Of a stretch of DNA of 11,921 nt, positions 1 to 6,884 are shown in pieces. This stretch comes from JAGMCJ01 sp046761005 (lineage in GTDB: Archaea; Thermoplasmatota; Thermoplasmata; RBG-16-68-12; JAGMCJ01): assembly GCA_046761005.1 (NCBI GenBank), contig JBHIFI010000053.1:1-11921 (forward strand), given 5' to 3'. The first letter of the stretch is position 1, and the number at the start of each line of letters is the position of its first letter. The position numbers and the translations under genes are program-made. The notes beneath the pieces were generated by a model. It searched no databases, was not told the origin of the DNA, and saw only the letters and a list, made by a program, of their open reading frames with translations.

Positions 1-496
1 GGTTCCGCATCTCACGGAAAGCGTCAGGAGACTGATGAGCGGCGGGTAAATCGCCTCCGAAAGCATGTCTTCACCAACGAGGTGCAGACCTATCATCCAC
101 GAAAGGGTCTGAGGGTGAAGGGTCTGACTGCAGACTTGCGGATGCATTACCCTGGTCAGGTTGATCGCGAGGCGAGCGCTAGAAAGTGGTCTCTCGTTCT
201 CATTGGCGGGCTCCGTATCAGGGGTCCCTTCAAGAAGGCCATCGTGCCACTGCCATCGGCTCCTTTGTGTCGCTATCAGCACATCGGAAGGGCGCAAGCA
301 TCAGACCTGTATCGGCCCGGGACAAGAGCAAAGGCAGGGTCCGTTCGTTTCGGTCCTTGTGATCTTCAGGCCAACGGCGGAAATGCCAATGACGTAGGGC
401 CAACCACGCAAATACGGCTGGACCGAAATGAAAGCTGCGCAAGCTCCTGCAGGAGGATGACGGAAAGTATCAAGATTCCTAACTCCATTTCCCACC
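1..496. other. Stretch without a convincing gene
   Basis: No recognisable gene, tRNA or rRNA was found here. Frame 1 is open from base 1 to a TGA at 502-504, about 167 codons. Its translation is poor in Glu, rich in Arg, Ser, Gly and scattered Cys, and uses CGG often, unlike the cas genes downstream, so I do not call it a gene. The first 49 bases in frame 2 could be the tail of an upstream gene (ending RRLMSGG, stop TAA 47-49), but 15 codons are too few to judge. Positions 66-88 can fold as a hairpin (GTCT/AGAC and CACC/GGTG). The 9-mer AGGGTCTGA occurs twice near 104-127. The stretch may be noncoding or decayed sequence. Confidence 0.45.
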
Positions 497-508
497 GGAG
501 GTGAGAGA

Positions 509-670
509 ATGGAAGTGACCCTTACGTTCAGGTATGAGAGGGACACGAAGAGAACCTACAGGTTCCAGGAGGAGTCGGAGAATCCCATCGTTGGAACGCT
601 CTACGTTCAGAAAAGCGCCTTCAAATCCAGACCGGAGAAAATCGAGGTGCGATTGAAGACGGAGGATTGA
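509..670 (+). CDS. Small conserved-looking protein, 53 aa
   Basis: A 53-residue ORF with a near-perfect ribosome binding site, GGAGGTGA at 497-504, ending 4 nt before the ATG. It reads like a real small beta-rich protein: alternating hydrophobic and polar residues at the start (MEVTLTFRYERDTKRTYRF), a central PIVGTLYVQKSAF segment at about residues 26-38, and a charged end (IEVRLKTED). There is no signal peptide or membrane segment. I have a general memory of small archaeal and bacterial hypothetical proteins with a similar GTLYxQKSA core, but no function is known to me. It lies about 190 nt before the first cas gene, and the cas promoter lies between them, so it is probably not part of the CRISPR operon. 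Confidence 0.72.
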   Translation: MEVTLTFRYERDTKRTYRFQEESENPIVGTLYVQKSAFKSRPEKIEVRLKTED

Positions 671-710
671 GCGGGGCGGGGGCTCCATGAGAGGCTCTGG
701 GATTCCTGGA

Positions 711-726
711 CTCTCGTGGGCGAGAG
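711..726 (+). other. Perfect 6-bp hairpin
   Basis: CTCTCG and CGAGAG flank a TGGG loop as a perfect inverted repeat, 40 nt after the stop of the 53-aa gene. No T-run follows, so it is not a standard intrinsic terminator. It may stabilise the 3' end of that transcript, or be chance. Confidence 0.35.
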
Positions 727-792
727 CGGGCAATGAGGCTGGACACTCACGTTCCTACGGTTTGAGCCGGTTTCAGACTGATTTTCGTTAGG

Positions 793-801
793 TTTTTATA
801 A
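793..801 (+). promoter_or_regulatory. Archaeal TATA box of the cas operon
   Basis: TTTTTATAA lies in otherwise GC-rich intergenic DNA. It matches the archaeal TATA box. The known spacing of about 25 nt predicts a transcription start near 820-825, which gives a leader of about 40 nt before the ATG at 862. The upstream bases (CGTTAGG) are a weak BRE. No other strong promoter is visible until the CRISPR leader, so this box probably drives the whole cas cluster. Confidence 0.65.
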
Positions 802-861
802 GGACGCGCAGTTAACGCCGCGAGGGATAGTACACTTCTCATTCTCGGCAAGGGGAGGAGC

Positions 862-1125
862 ATGAGAGCAAGAATCCTGATAAGGAAGCTGTCTAGCAAG
901 CCGCTACCATACGACTACCAATACGGCCTCGCATCCATGCTCTACGGGAAGCTCAAGTTCGCAGACGGCGACCTCGCGAGGTTTATGCACGCTTATCAGG
1001 GGTACAGGCACTACCCCCCCACGCCGGTGCCTAGATCGCGCAAAATGGCAAGGATAGACGAAGCACATTTCCACACAAGAAAACGTAACTGGTCGATAGA
1101 GGAGTGTTCTCCGCGAGAACTATAG
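862..1125 (+). pseudogene. Truncated Cas6-like N-terminal fragment, 87 aa
   Basis: The ORF has a strong ribosome binding site (GGGGAGGAG, 852-860) right behind the cas promoter. Residues 1-50 look like the start of a Cas6 of the type I/III archaeal kind: a first beta strand (RARILIRKL), then LPYDYQYGLASMLYGKL and LARFMHAYQGY. This matches the family pattern of a Pro-Tyr/Asn strand followed by a helix with LxSxIYxxL, then the LHxxGY segment. After residue 50 the similarity stops; the rest (PPTPVPRSRKMARIDE...) is basic and unlike Cas6. Cas6 is normally about 240-280 aa. A run of seven C at 1014-1020 marks the break, but neither other frame continues the protein, so a deletion or replacement is more likely than a single frameshift. 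It could still be translated as a short peptide. It stops 1 nt before the next gene. Confidence 0.6.
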
Positions 1126-1126
1126 A

Positions 1127-1927
1127 ATGCTCGGACTTGGGGTGAGGTGCATAGGCCTGAACAGGTTTATTCTCTCTTCTTACTACTCACTTGAGGTTGT
1201 TGTAGAGCAGGTGACCGATGCTCTCCTTCCCTATTATGGCCCGATTGCTAGGGGATGGCTTAGCAACACTCTACATGCAGACCCTGAGGTATGGGGCCTT
1301 CTGGTAAGAAATCCCTATGTGGATGTCCGTCCCTATTTCCTGAGTACTTCGCACGACGGAAGAACTATAAGGGTCAGGTTGAATCTAATGGGTTACGGCA
1401 AGAAGTTTGCGAGGCGAGTCGTCGATCTCTTGGGCTCAAGAGTCGAAGGGAATCTAGGTGGGGTGGAGTGCAGAGTCAAGCGCATCTCTTACGAGGAGAG
1501 AAATATCGTTGTCTCCCAACTCGGAAGAGAGATCGAGGTTGAGTTTCTCACTCCAACTGCGTTGATGTCTGATGGCAGGCGACGGCTAGCGCCCACATTG
1601 GCTGATGTGATTGCTGCGCTCGTTCGAGGATGTAACAAGTTTGCCAAGTACTACATGAAGAAATGCTATCCGATACGGGTATGCGATTCCACCAGGAGAG
1701 CTGATGCCGAGGTGCTATCGCTCGATATCAAGCCCTTCATGTGGAAACACAGGATAAGAATGGGTAGGACCATACCGCAATCAGGAATAACTGGGAGAAT
1801 GAAAGTGTGTGCGACCAAGATGACAGCTGAGATGAGGAAAGTGTTGAGTCTCTCCCAGGTAATCCAGGTGGGTCGATGGGTCAGCTATGGTTTCGGAAAG
1901 ATTGAGGTGAGGTCTATTGACAATTGA
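1127..1927 (+). CDS. cas6: Cas6 crRNA-processing endoribonuclease, 266 aa
   Basis: Cas6 cuts the CRISPR transcript within each repeat to release crRNAs. The C-terminal half fits the Cas6 RAMP family common in type III loci: an EFLTPTALMSDGR segment at 139-151 (family pattern FxTPTRL), a conserved GITGRMKV strand at 220-227, and a glycine-rich VGRWVSYGFGKIEV ending at 248-261. The N-terminal half has LPYYGPIARGWL (34-45), as in the family pattern LPxYxGxxLRGxL, then RNPYVDVRPYFL. The length is normal, so this is probably the working Cas6; the preceding ORF comes from a different Cas6 branch. ATG 1127 is the only ATG near the start, but its ribosome binding site is weak; GTG 1142 is an alternative. 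I cannot assign the catalytic residues, since this family varies at them. It overlaps cas10 by 11 bp. Confidence 0.85.
   Translation: MLGLGVRCIGLNRFILSSYYSLEVVVEQVTDALLPYYGPIARGWLSNTLHADPEVWGLLVRNPYVDVRPYFLSTSHDGRTIRVRLNLMGYGKKFARRVVDLLGSRVEGNLGGVECRVKRISYEERNIVVSQLGREIEVEFLTPTALMSDGRRRLAPTLADVIAALVRGCNKFAKYYMKKCYPIRVCDSTRRADAEVLSLDIKPFMWKHRIRMGRTIPQSGITGRMKVCATKMTAEMRKVLSLSQVIQVGRWVSYGFGKIEVRSIDN
1904..1912 (+). promoter_or_regulatory. Ribosome binding site fixing the TTG start of cas10
   Basis: GAGGTGAGG lies inside the end of cas6, 4 nt before TTG 1917. The nearest in-frame ATG is about 135 nt further on and would remove the start of the N-terminal region, so this site supports the TTG start. 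Confidence 0.6.
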
Positions 1928-4226
1928 GAATGTTGCTGTTGTGAACTGGTTCACAAAAAAGAGAGAGACGATAGACAAGAGCGGTGGGGAGATACTCGAG
2001 GAAATTCGAACGGAAATCGGTCAGAGATCCGCGAGGATTAGGGAGCAAGATATGGCTGGGTTCGCGGATGTCGTGTGGGAAGTCGTGAAGGAGAGCAGTG
2101 ATTTGAGAGAACTCTGTGCGGATAGCAGACTGCCAGTGTGCTCTCTTTTTCATCATCTCAAGAATACTGCTGGTGTTGTTGTGGCTCTAGCATACCACCA
2201 AGGATATGACAGAGGCAAGTTGCAGATGACGAGGGCTGCTGCTCTACTTCATGATATGGGAAAGTTGGTTGCATTAGGCAAGGGAAAGAAACATGTGGAA
2301 AAGACAGATGCATTTCTGAAGGCTCTTCTGGAGAATGTGCAGGCGCTTGACAGGAATCAGAAGCATCACCTGAAAAGGATCAGTACTAAGCATCACTCGG
2401 CATCATGGTATGGAGAATACCAAGCGAGTGCAGACGACGAGCGGCTTCTCTCGTTGGCTGACTCTATCGCATCTGCCACGGATAGAGCCTACGAGGTGAA
2501 CATTAGTGGTCTAACTCTAACGAAAGACGAATTCACCGCTGGAAAAAGGTGTAAGGTGAAGATATCTTCAACGGATTCCCTGTTTCCCCATATTCTAAGA
2601 TTCGATGACAGGTGCGACTTTTCTTGTAAGAAACAAGAGATTGTCCTGGGAAGAAGAGAATCCATTGAGGTTTCGCTGATTCCCTCTAAGACGAAGGCCC
2701 CGAATCAGGTCATGCCATTCTTTGATGAGGTCATTAATGGCGGTCCCATTGTTAGCCTGGGACCCCATCATGCATTGAAGGGACGCTTACGTCTCTTTGC
2801 CATGGATATCCAAGGGATTCAGTCGTTCGTAGGCGGTTCCAAGAAACTCCCTGCCCTTCGCGGTGGAAGCTTTCTCATTGAGGATGTCTTGAAGGATGCC
2901 GAAGAAATCGTGGCGAATTACCTCTCTCCAGAAGTAGTTCTCTTTAGAGGAGGCGGCAACCTTATCGCGTTCCTACCACCAGACGAAGAGCTCGCCGAGA
3001 GGCTAAAGGATGAAATTCAGGAGGCGATTGCGAAGAAGACTGGAGGAGGTCTTAGGGCGGCGATATCCTCCTCTGTGGAGGACCTTCAGAATATAGCAGA
3101 TGACTTCGGAGATTGTCTGACACGCCTATTCCACAAGATTGAAGACGAGAAGAACAAACCAGTGATGCTGGATGCTGTCACACCTACGAAGAGCCGTGAT
3201 ATATGCCCTCATTGTTCGAGGGATAAGGGTGAGGTGAATTACCCAGACATTGATGAGGCGGTAAAGGTCTGTAGGGTCTGCTCTGTGAAACTGGAAAGGG
3301 GGAGGCAGCTCGGCGGGGAACCAGGTGAACCCCACACACTGGAGGAGGTTGGAGACAACATCGCGGTTGTGATGCTTGATGGCAACATGATAGGGCAGAT
3401 GTTCGCCCAGACACGTACACCGGCTGAGTATACTTTCAAGAGTGACACGTTTTCCAAAGGATTCAGTCGATTGCTAGACAAGTCGATTGAAGACGTGAGA
3501 AGAAAATGCAGTCATCTATTCATGCGCATGCTGGGGAATGGCGAGGAGTTCTTCGGATTTCAGAAGGTCTATGCTGGCGGGGATGATATTCTGCTCATAA
3601 TGAATGCCCGTGGTGCGGTTCATTTTACAAGACACTTCGTTGAAGAGGTTGCCAAGGAGTTCCTCTTCGAGCGGGTTAACGGATTCGTAGAGAAGCCCAC
3701 TGTCACATTCTCTGCAGGAATAGCCATGGCCAACTACAAGTTTCCGGTTTACTTCCTGATAGAGAAGGCCCATAACCTTTTGAAGGAGGCTAAAGGCAAA
3801 CTCCGCAAAGAGATAGTCATGGACGATCATAGACTTCTTAATGTTCCAATCGGAGTTCTCTCCCTATCAGTTGTGACATCCAGTATGCCCTCCGAGAAAT
3901 CATTCACATTCATCCTCCCCCGCGATGATGAGAAACTGAGTAAGATTCAGCGCTTCGTGGAACGAGCGGTCGCCAATGACCAATGGCATTCCCTCATTTC
4001 GCTACTCATCAATATAGAAGACGATGTTGGCGCGCGACTAAACTTCGTCAAGTACCTCTATGGGAGGGCTCTGTCGAAGGAGACAATAATGAATGCTGCT
4101 GCCTCTGAGCAAAGCGGTGAGGACAGACTATATGTTGTCAAGGAGCTCGTAAATGCTCTCAAATTCAAGGAGGTGCTTGGGAGTATTGTCCCAATGTTGC
4201 GGATTGACCAGCCGGGGGAGGATTGA
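1917..4226 (+). CDS. cas10: Cas10, large subunit of the type III complex, 769 aa
   Basis: Cas10 is the large subunit of type III complexes. On target RNA binding it can cut single-stranded DNA (HD domain) and make cyclic oligoadenylate (palm domain). Here the HD domain has LLHDMGKL at 110-117 (H112, D113) with further His at 79-80. The first palm domain starts at LFAMDIQGIQSF (293-304) and has RGGGNLIAF at 344-352 but no GGDD. A zinc-binding segment has C430/C433 and C452/C455. The second palm has VYAGGDDILLIM with GGDD at 554-557, followed by AGIAMANYKFPVYFLIEKAH at 600-619, usual for this fold. A helical C-terminal region follows. Both enzyme centres look intact. The length is usual for Cas10. 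It starts with TTG behind a good ribosome binding site, overlaps cas6, and lies 1 nt before the next gene. Confidence 0.97.
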   Translation: MTIENVAVVNWFTKKRETIDKSGGEILEEIRTEIGQRSARIREQDMAGFADVVWEVVKESSDLRELCADSRLPVCSLFHHLKNTAGVVVALAYHQGYDRGKLQMTRAAALLHDMGKLVALGKGKKHVEKTDAFLKALLENVQALDRNQKHHLKRISTKHHSASWYGEYQASADDERLLSLADSIASATDRAYEVNISGLTLTKDEFTAGKRCKVKISSTDSLFPHILRFDDRCDFSCKKQEIVLGRRESIEVSLIPSKTKAPNQVMPFFDEVINGGPIVSLGPHHALKGRLRLFAMDIQGIQSFVGGSKKLPALRGGSFLIEDVLKDAEEIVANYLSPEVVLFRGGGNLIAFLPPDEELAERLKDEIQEAIAKKTGGGLRAAISSSVEDLQNIADDFGDCLTRLFHKIEDEKNKPVMLDAVTPTKSRDICPHCSRDKGEVNYPDIDEAVKVCRVCSVKLERGRQLGGEPGEPHTLEEVGDNIAVVMLDGNMIGQMFAQTRTPAEYTFKSDTFSKGFSRLLDKSIEDVRRKCSHLFMRMLGNGEEFFGFQKVYAGGDDILLIMNARGAVHFTRHFVEEVAKEFLFERVNGFVEKPTVTFSAGIAMANYKFPVYFLIEKAHNLLKEAKGKLRKEIVMDDHRLLNVPIGVLSLSVVTSSMPSEKSFTFILPRDDEKLSKIQRFVERAVANDQWHSLISLLINIEDDVGARLNFVKYLYGRALSKETIMNAAASEQSGEDRLYVVKELVNALKFKEVLGSIVPMLRIDQPGED
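4214..4222 (+). promoter_or_regulatory. Ribosome binding site fixing the TTG start at 4228
   Basis: GGGGGAGGA at the very end of cas10 lies 5 nt before TTG 4228. It argues against a start at ATG 4153 inside cas10, because residues encoded before 4228 do not look like a RAMP protein whereas the RAMP fold begins at once after it. Confidence 0.65.
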
Positions 4227-4227
4227 C

Positions 4228-4803
4228 TTGGAAATCTGGCGATTGAGTATAACACTCAAAACAGGTTTTCACACGACTGGGACACCGAGAGGCGCTGTTG
4301 TTGATGTCTTGCGTGAGGAGTACTTGGATAAGAACCTCGAGAGAAGGAGGAGGATTATTATCCCGGCGACCCACATCAAGGGAGTTGTGCGCTCTGAAGC
4401 TGAGCGCATCTGGGGTCGTACGGATACAATATTGAAGCTCTTTGGTCCAGGAGAACAAGAAGGAGCTGAATCGTATCAAGAGCCTCTACTTAGATTCACC
4501 GATGCTCATGCAGAAGAAGTGCCCATTCTACAGAGGATTCACGTTAGGATAGACCCCTCAACAGGTTCTCATGTTGAGAGGGGGCTATACTCAGAGAAGT
4601 TTGTGCCCTCTGGGACTGTTTTCACTGGGTATATCTTGAGCCGTGCCTCACTAAACGATGATGAGAGGACGATCCTGGAAGGTTCACTTATTTCCGCCTC
4701 CCATTACGGTTTTGGTGGCTCGCGCTCTAGAGGCCTGGGCGAGGTGGAGGTAGAGTTCGAGCCTTGCGATCTCCAAGCCTTTCTCGACGAGGTGAGAGGA
4801 TGA
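4228..4803 (+). CDS. Small Cas7-like RAMP protein, 191 aa
   Basis: A single RAMP-domain protein of the Cas7 group (Csm3/Cmr4 relatives), probably a backbone subunit binding crRNA. Visible family features in order: the first strand and turn LSITLKTGFHTTG (6-18); VVDV with Asp26, where Csm3 has its RNA-cleaving Asp; IPATHIKGVVRSEAERI (45-61), the RAMP IPGSSLKGxLR helix; RIDPSTG; then VPSGTVFTGYI; and the glycine-rich loop FGGSRSRGLG (162-171). Its length is a little below usual for Csm3 (about 210-240). It directly follows cas10, and its stop overlaps the csx10 start (ATGA). It could be called Csm3-like, but a second and clearer Csm3-like gene occurs downstream, so I leave the symbol empty. The role of Asp26 is inferred from position only. 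Confidence 0.88.
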   Translation: MEIWRLSITLKTGFHTTGTPRGAVVDVLREEYLDKNLERRRRIIIPATHIKGVVRSEAERIWGRTDTILKLFGPGEQEGAESYQEPLLRFTDAHAEEVPILQRIHVRIDPSTGSHVERGLYSEKFVPSGTVFTGYILSRASLNDDERTILEGSLISASHYGFGGSRSRGLGEVEVEFEPCDLQAFLDEVRG

Positions 4804-5831
4804 TCTTGCTGACGGGCAGACTAACGGCTATTGAGCCCCTCCATCTTGGCAGTGGGGTCACCATTGGAACGTTTTCACCGACACTATCTTACATCCCAGC
4901 TAGGACTCTGAGGGGTATGCTGGGCAACTATCTTTTTCATCAGGACGGAAAGAATCTTTTCAGGGAATTGTGCCTTAGCGATGATAAGAACCCAGGAATG
5001 TGGTTCAAACCCTCCCTACCGGCGGATTCCGTTGCCTCACCTTTAGCGATTAGATGGTGCAAGCGCTGCGGGAGGATTCTAGACTCAGACAGCTGCTGTC
5101 CTGACGATTACCAAGAGGGATCAAGGAAGGATGGGTTTGTCCTCTGGAAGAGTTTCAGTGATGGCGTATATTCAGAGGCGTCTGTCGCCAAGAGCATAAG
5201 CACTAAGTGCCCAATCCATCCCGAAAGGCACGCCACGTACACGGCCGAGGAGGAGCTTTCACCATATAATGTCGAGGCGATCCTTGCAGGTACCGTATTC
5301 GATTTCCGGGCTGTCGTCCCGAAAGACTACCTAGACAGCATCAAGGATTCCCTTTGGAAAGCAGGCATCTTCTACGGAGTCGGAGGCTTCCGAACCAGGG
5401 GCTACGGCATGGTGAGGTTCGAGTTCCACGACCAGAATGAAAGTGTTGAGGAATATGTGAGGAGACGCAGCAAGGAAATCGATGAGAACTCCCTCATGGT
5501 TCTAAACTCTCCCACCGTTCTCCGGAAGGATGGAAAGTACTTCGTTGGATTGGAAGAAGATGTGTTGAATAGATACATCTGTTCGCTTGCGAAAACGAAG
5601 GGTGTGGAATGCAAGTTCACCCTGAAACGTTCCCATATCGGTGTTGACTATGTAAGGGGTTGGCGCATAACGCAACGCTCCTATGTGGATAAGCTAGTCC
5701 CGGCCCTCAAGCAAGGTTGCAGTGCTTACGTAGACGTGAAACCCGAGCTTGCCGCGCTCCTCGAGGTCTATGGTCTCGGCGAGATGAATCACATTCATGG
5801 TGATGTCTACTTTACGCGAGAGGTGGGATGA
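4800..5831 (+). CDS. csx10: Csx10-like RAMP protein of type III-D, 343 aa
   Basis: Csx10 is the type III-D protein that takes the Csm4/Cmr3 place and holds the 5' tag of the crRNA. The N-terminal RAMP domain has LHLGSG (14-19), YIPARTLRGMLGNYLF (31-46), and a glycine-rich loop VGGFRTRGYG (204-213). A zinc-ribbon-like insert has C87, C90, C99/C100, C137, H140 and H144, as often seen in Csx10. The C-terminal part (about 230-343) looks like a second, diverged RAMP domain: VLNSPTVL, VRGWRI, then LLEVYGLGEMNHIHGDVYF. The start ATG 4800 follows GAGGTGA at 4789-4795, and the first residues already form a RAMP strand, so an earlier start at 4764 is unlikely. The gene is 1 nt before the next. The Csx10 name is from recalled family features; a Csm4-like label is the main alternative. 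Confidence 0.8.
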   Translation: MILLTGRLTAIEPLHLGSGVTIGTFSPTLSYIPARTLRGMLGNYLFHQDGKNLFRELCLSDDKNPGMWFKPSLPADSVASPLAIRWCKRCGRILDSDSCCPDDYQEGSRKDGFVLWKSFSDGVYSEASVAKSISTKCPIHPERHATYTAEEELSPYNVEAILAGTVFDFRAVVPKDYLDSIKDSLWKAGIFYGVGGFRTRGYGMVRFEFHDQNESVEEYVRRRSKEIDENSLMVLNSPTVLRKDGKYFVGLEEDVLNRYICSLAKTKGVECKFTLKRSHIGVDYVRGWRITQRSYVDKLVPALKQGCSAYVDVKPELAALLEVYGLGEMNHIHGDVYFTREVG

Positions 5832-5832
5832 A

Positions 5833-6345
5833 ATGAGTATTCAATGGTCGTGTAGAACTGCTTGGGAGCTCACGCCCTATGCTCTCGTGAGAAAAGGCAA
5901 GAAACTCGAACCTCTTAGCAACAAGAAGCTAAGGGAGATGAGTGCCTCTTTGGCGGGCGCGGATTGGGAGAACAAAATAAAGGGAATCATATCGAGCTAT
6001 CGGGAAGCAGACCGAAAGCCCCACCTCAACAGGTTTGGCAAGGAGTTGCTTAGGAGATGCCAAGGCAAATCTGAAAAGGAGATAAGAGACGTATTTCGCT
6101 ACCTCCTGTGGAACGTAGGTTATGTAGCGGGTACGCCTAGTAAGAATGCAGAACAGAGAGTTCAGTGTGCCCTTCTGGCAGAGGGGTTTGATGATATGGT
6201 CACCGGGATATCAGATCTGTTTGGATCCATACCCCCCCTTCGTGGCAAGAAGAGGAGGGTTGAGAGTATCCGAGAAAAGGGTGTGAGAAAGGAGAAAAGA
6301 CCATGGGAGGATCTAAAGAGAGAATATAAGAGAAAAAGGAGGTAA
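5833..6345 (+). CDS. Unknown helical protein with basic tail, candidate small subunit, 170 aa
   Basis: I do not recognise this protein. It is predicted mostly alpha-helical. After a short N-terminal part (WELTPYALVRKGKKLEPL) it has SNKKLREMSASL (29-40), helices around 45-60 and 65-80, and DVFRYLLWNVGYVAG (86-100). The last 34 residues (137-170) are about half Lys/Arg, ending YKRKRR, with no membrane segment. Position and size suit the small subunit (Csm2/Cmr5, or Cas11), which otherwise is missing here. The KLR helix and the YVAG turn loosely recall Csm2, but I would not rely on that. It does not look like Csx19, as far as I recall it. ATG 5833 is chosen because GAGGTGGG lies 5 nt before it. 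Confidence 0.85.
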   Translation: MSIQWSCRTAWELTPYALVRKGKKLEPLSNKKLREMSASLAGADWENKIKGIISSYREADRKPHLNRFGKELLRRCQGKSEKEIRDVFRYLLWNVGYVAGTPSKNAEQRVQCALLAEGFDDMVTGISDLFGSIPPLRGKKRRVESIREKGVRKEKRPWEDLKREYKRKRR

Positions 6346-6351
6346 TATGGC

Positions 6352-6879
6352 ATGGAAGATGATGGGTTGAGGAGTGCCCTGGTGGCCTCTTGGGAGATTG
6401 TGTTGAATGGCGTCGCAAAAGATGAGAAGGCTTTGACATACGACAAGAAGGAAAGCGAGTATAGATTAGGGAGTGGGAGTCGCACTAAACTCAGGTCACT
6501 TAGCATCGCAATCCAGGAGAAAGAGAGACCTGAGGACCGCATCTTGCATCTGATCAAGTTCGCCGAGTACATGCTGCCACGATCTGATCTTAACAACACG
6601 TGTACCGCATTCTTGAATCAGATGCGCAACATCAGAAAGAGGTACGGTGACAATCCTCAGAGGTTCTGTGAAGTGATTGAGCATATGGTTGGCTACACCA
6701 TATGGTCTCTCGACAGCGTCTGCAATGTATTCAATATTGCTGAGAATGATGATAGAGCTGAGAGAGAGCTACGTACAATGTTAGAGGTTGAGCTTGGGCT
6801 TGTTGGCGAGAGGGCCCGAGTCGCCGGCTATCTGGAAAGACTTATGGATTGGCGAAAGAAAGCTAGGAAGGGTAGGTGA
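6352..6879 (+). CDS. Unknown helical protein, second candidate small subunit, 175 aa
   Basis: I do not recognise this protein. It is acidic-to-neutral and mostly helical: RSALVASWEIVLNGVAKDE (7-25), RTKLRSLSIAIQEK (44-57), RILHLIKFAEYML (63-75), CTAFLNQMRNIRKRYG (84-99), FCEVIEHMVGYTIWSLDSV (105-123), and a C-terminal helix ending in a basic RKKARKGR. Its RTKLRSLS resembles the NKKLREMS of the preceding protein, so the two might be distant relatives or both Cas11-type subunits. It starts at ATG 6352, 9 nt after GGAGG (6338-6342). It ends 5 nt before csm3, within the dense run of effector genes, which strongly implies a role in the complex. A regulator or ancillary protein remains possible. 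Confidence 0.85.
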   Translation: MEDDGLRSALVASWEIVLNGVAKDEKALTYDKKESEYRLGSGSRTKLRSLSIAIQEKERPEDRILHLIKFAEYMLPRSDLNNTCTAFLNQMRNIRKRYGDNPQRFCEVIEHMVGYTIWSLDSVCNVFNIAENDDRAERELRTMLEVELGLVGERARVAGYLERLMDWRKKARKGR

Positions 6880-6884
6880 GAGGT

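Noticed and set aside
2..49. Tail of an upstream gene in frame 2 (15 codons, TAA 47-49)
   Set aside because: It reads acceptably but is too short to separate from chance without the left flank.
32..92. Hammerhead-ribozyme-like core: CTGATGAG at 32-39 and CGAAA at 59-63 with a hairpin after it
   Set aside because: The stem between the two core parts has mismatches next to the core, the third stem needs a 3-nt bulge, and the closing stem pairs poorly. It is probably chance, though a covariance-model search would settle it.
1014..1020. Single frameshift at the 7-C run as the cause of the short Cas6-like ORF
   Set aside because: Both other frames reach a stop within about 15 codons and show no Cas6-like sequence, so one indel does not restore a gene.
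3516..3830. Minus-strand ORF of 104 codons inside cas10
   Set aside because: It lies wholly in a certain gene on the other strand, with no binding site or recognisable product.
4153..4227. Earlier ATG start for the first RAMP gene inside cas10
   Set aside because: The extra residues overlap cas10 by 74 nt, do not look like RAMP, and TTG 4228 has a much better ribosome binding site.
4764..4799. Earlier start for csx10
   Set aside because: The added residues are the shadow of the previous gene's end; ATG 4800 follows a strong GAGGTGA.
5797..5832. Earlier ATG for the first unknown protein
   Set aside because: It would overlap csx10 by 35 nt and has no ribosome binding site; ATG 5833 has GAGGTGGG at the right distance.
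6376..6879. Calling the second unknown protein Csm2 outright
   Set aside because: Only a general helical pattern and a short KLR motif agree; that is not enough to assign the family.
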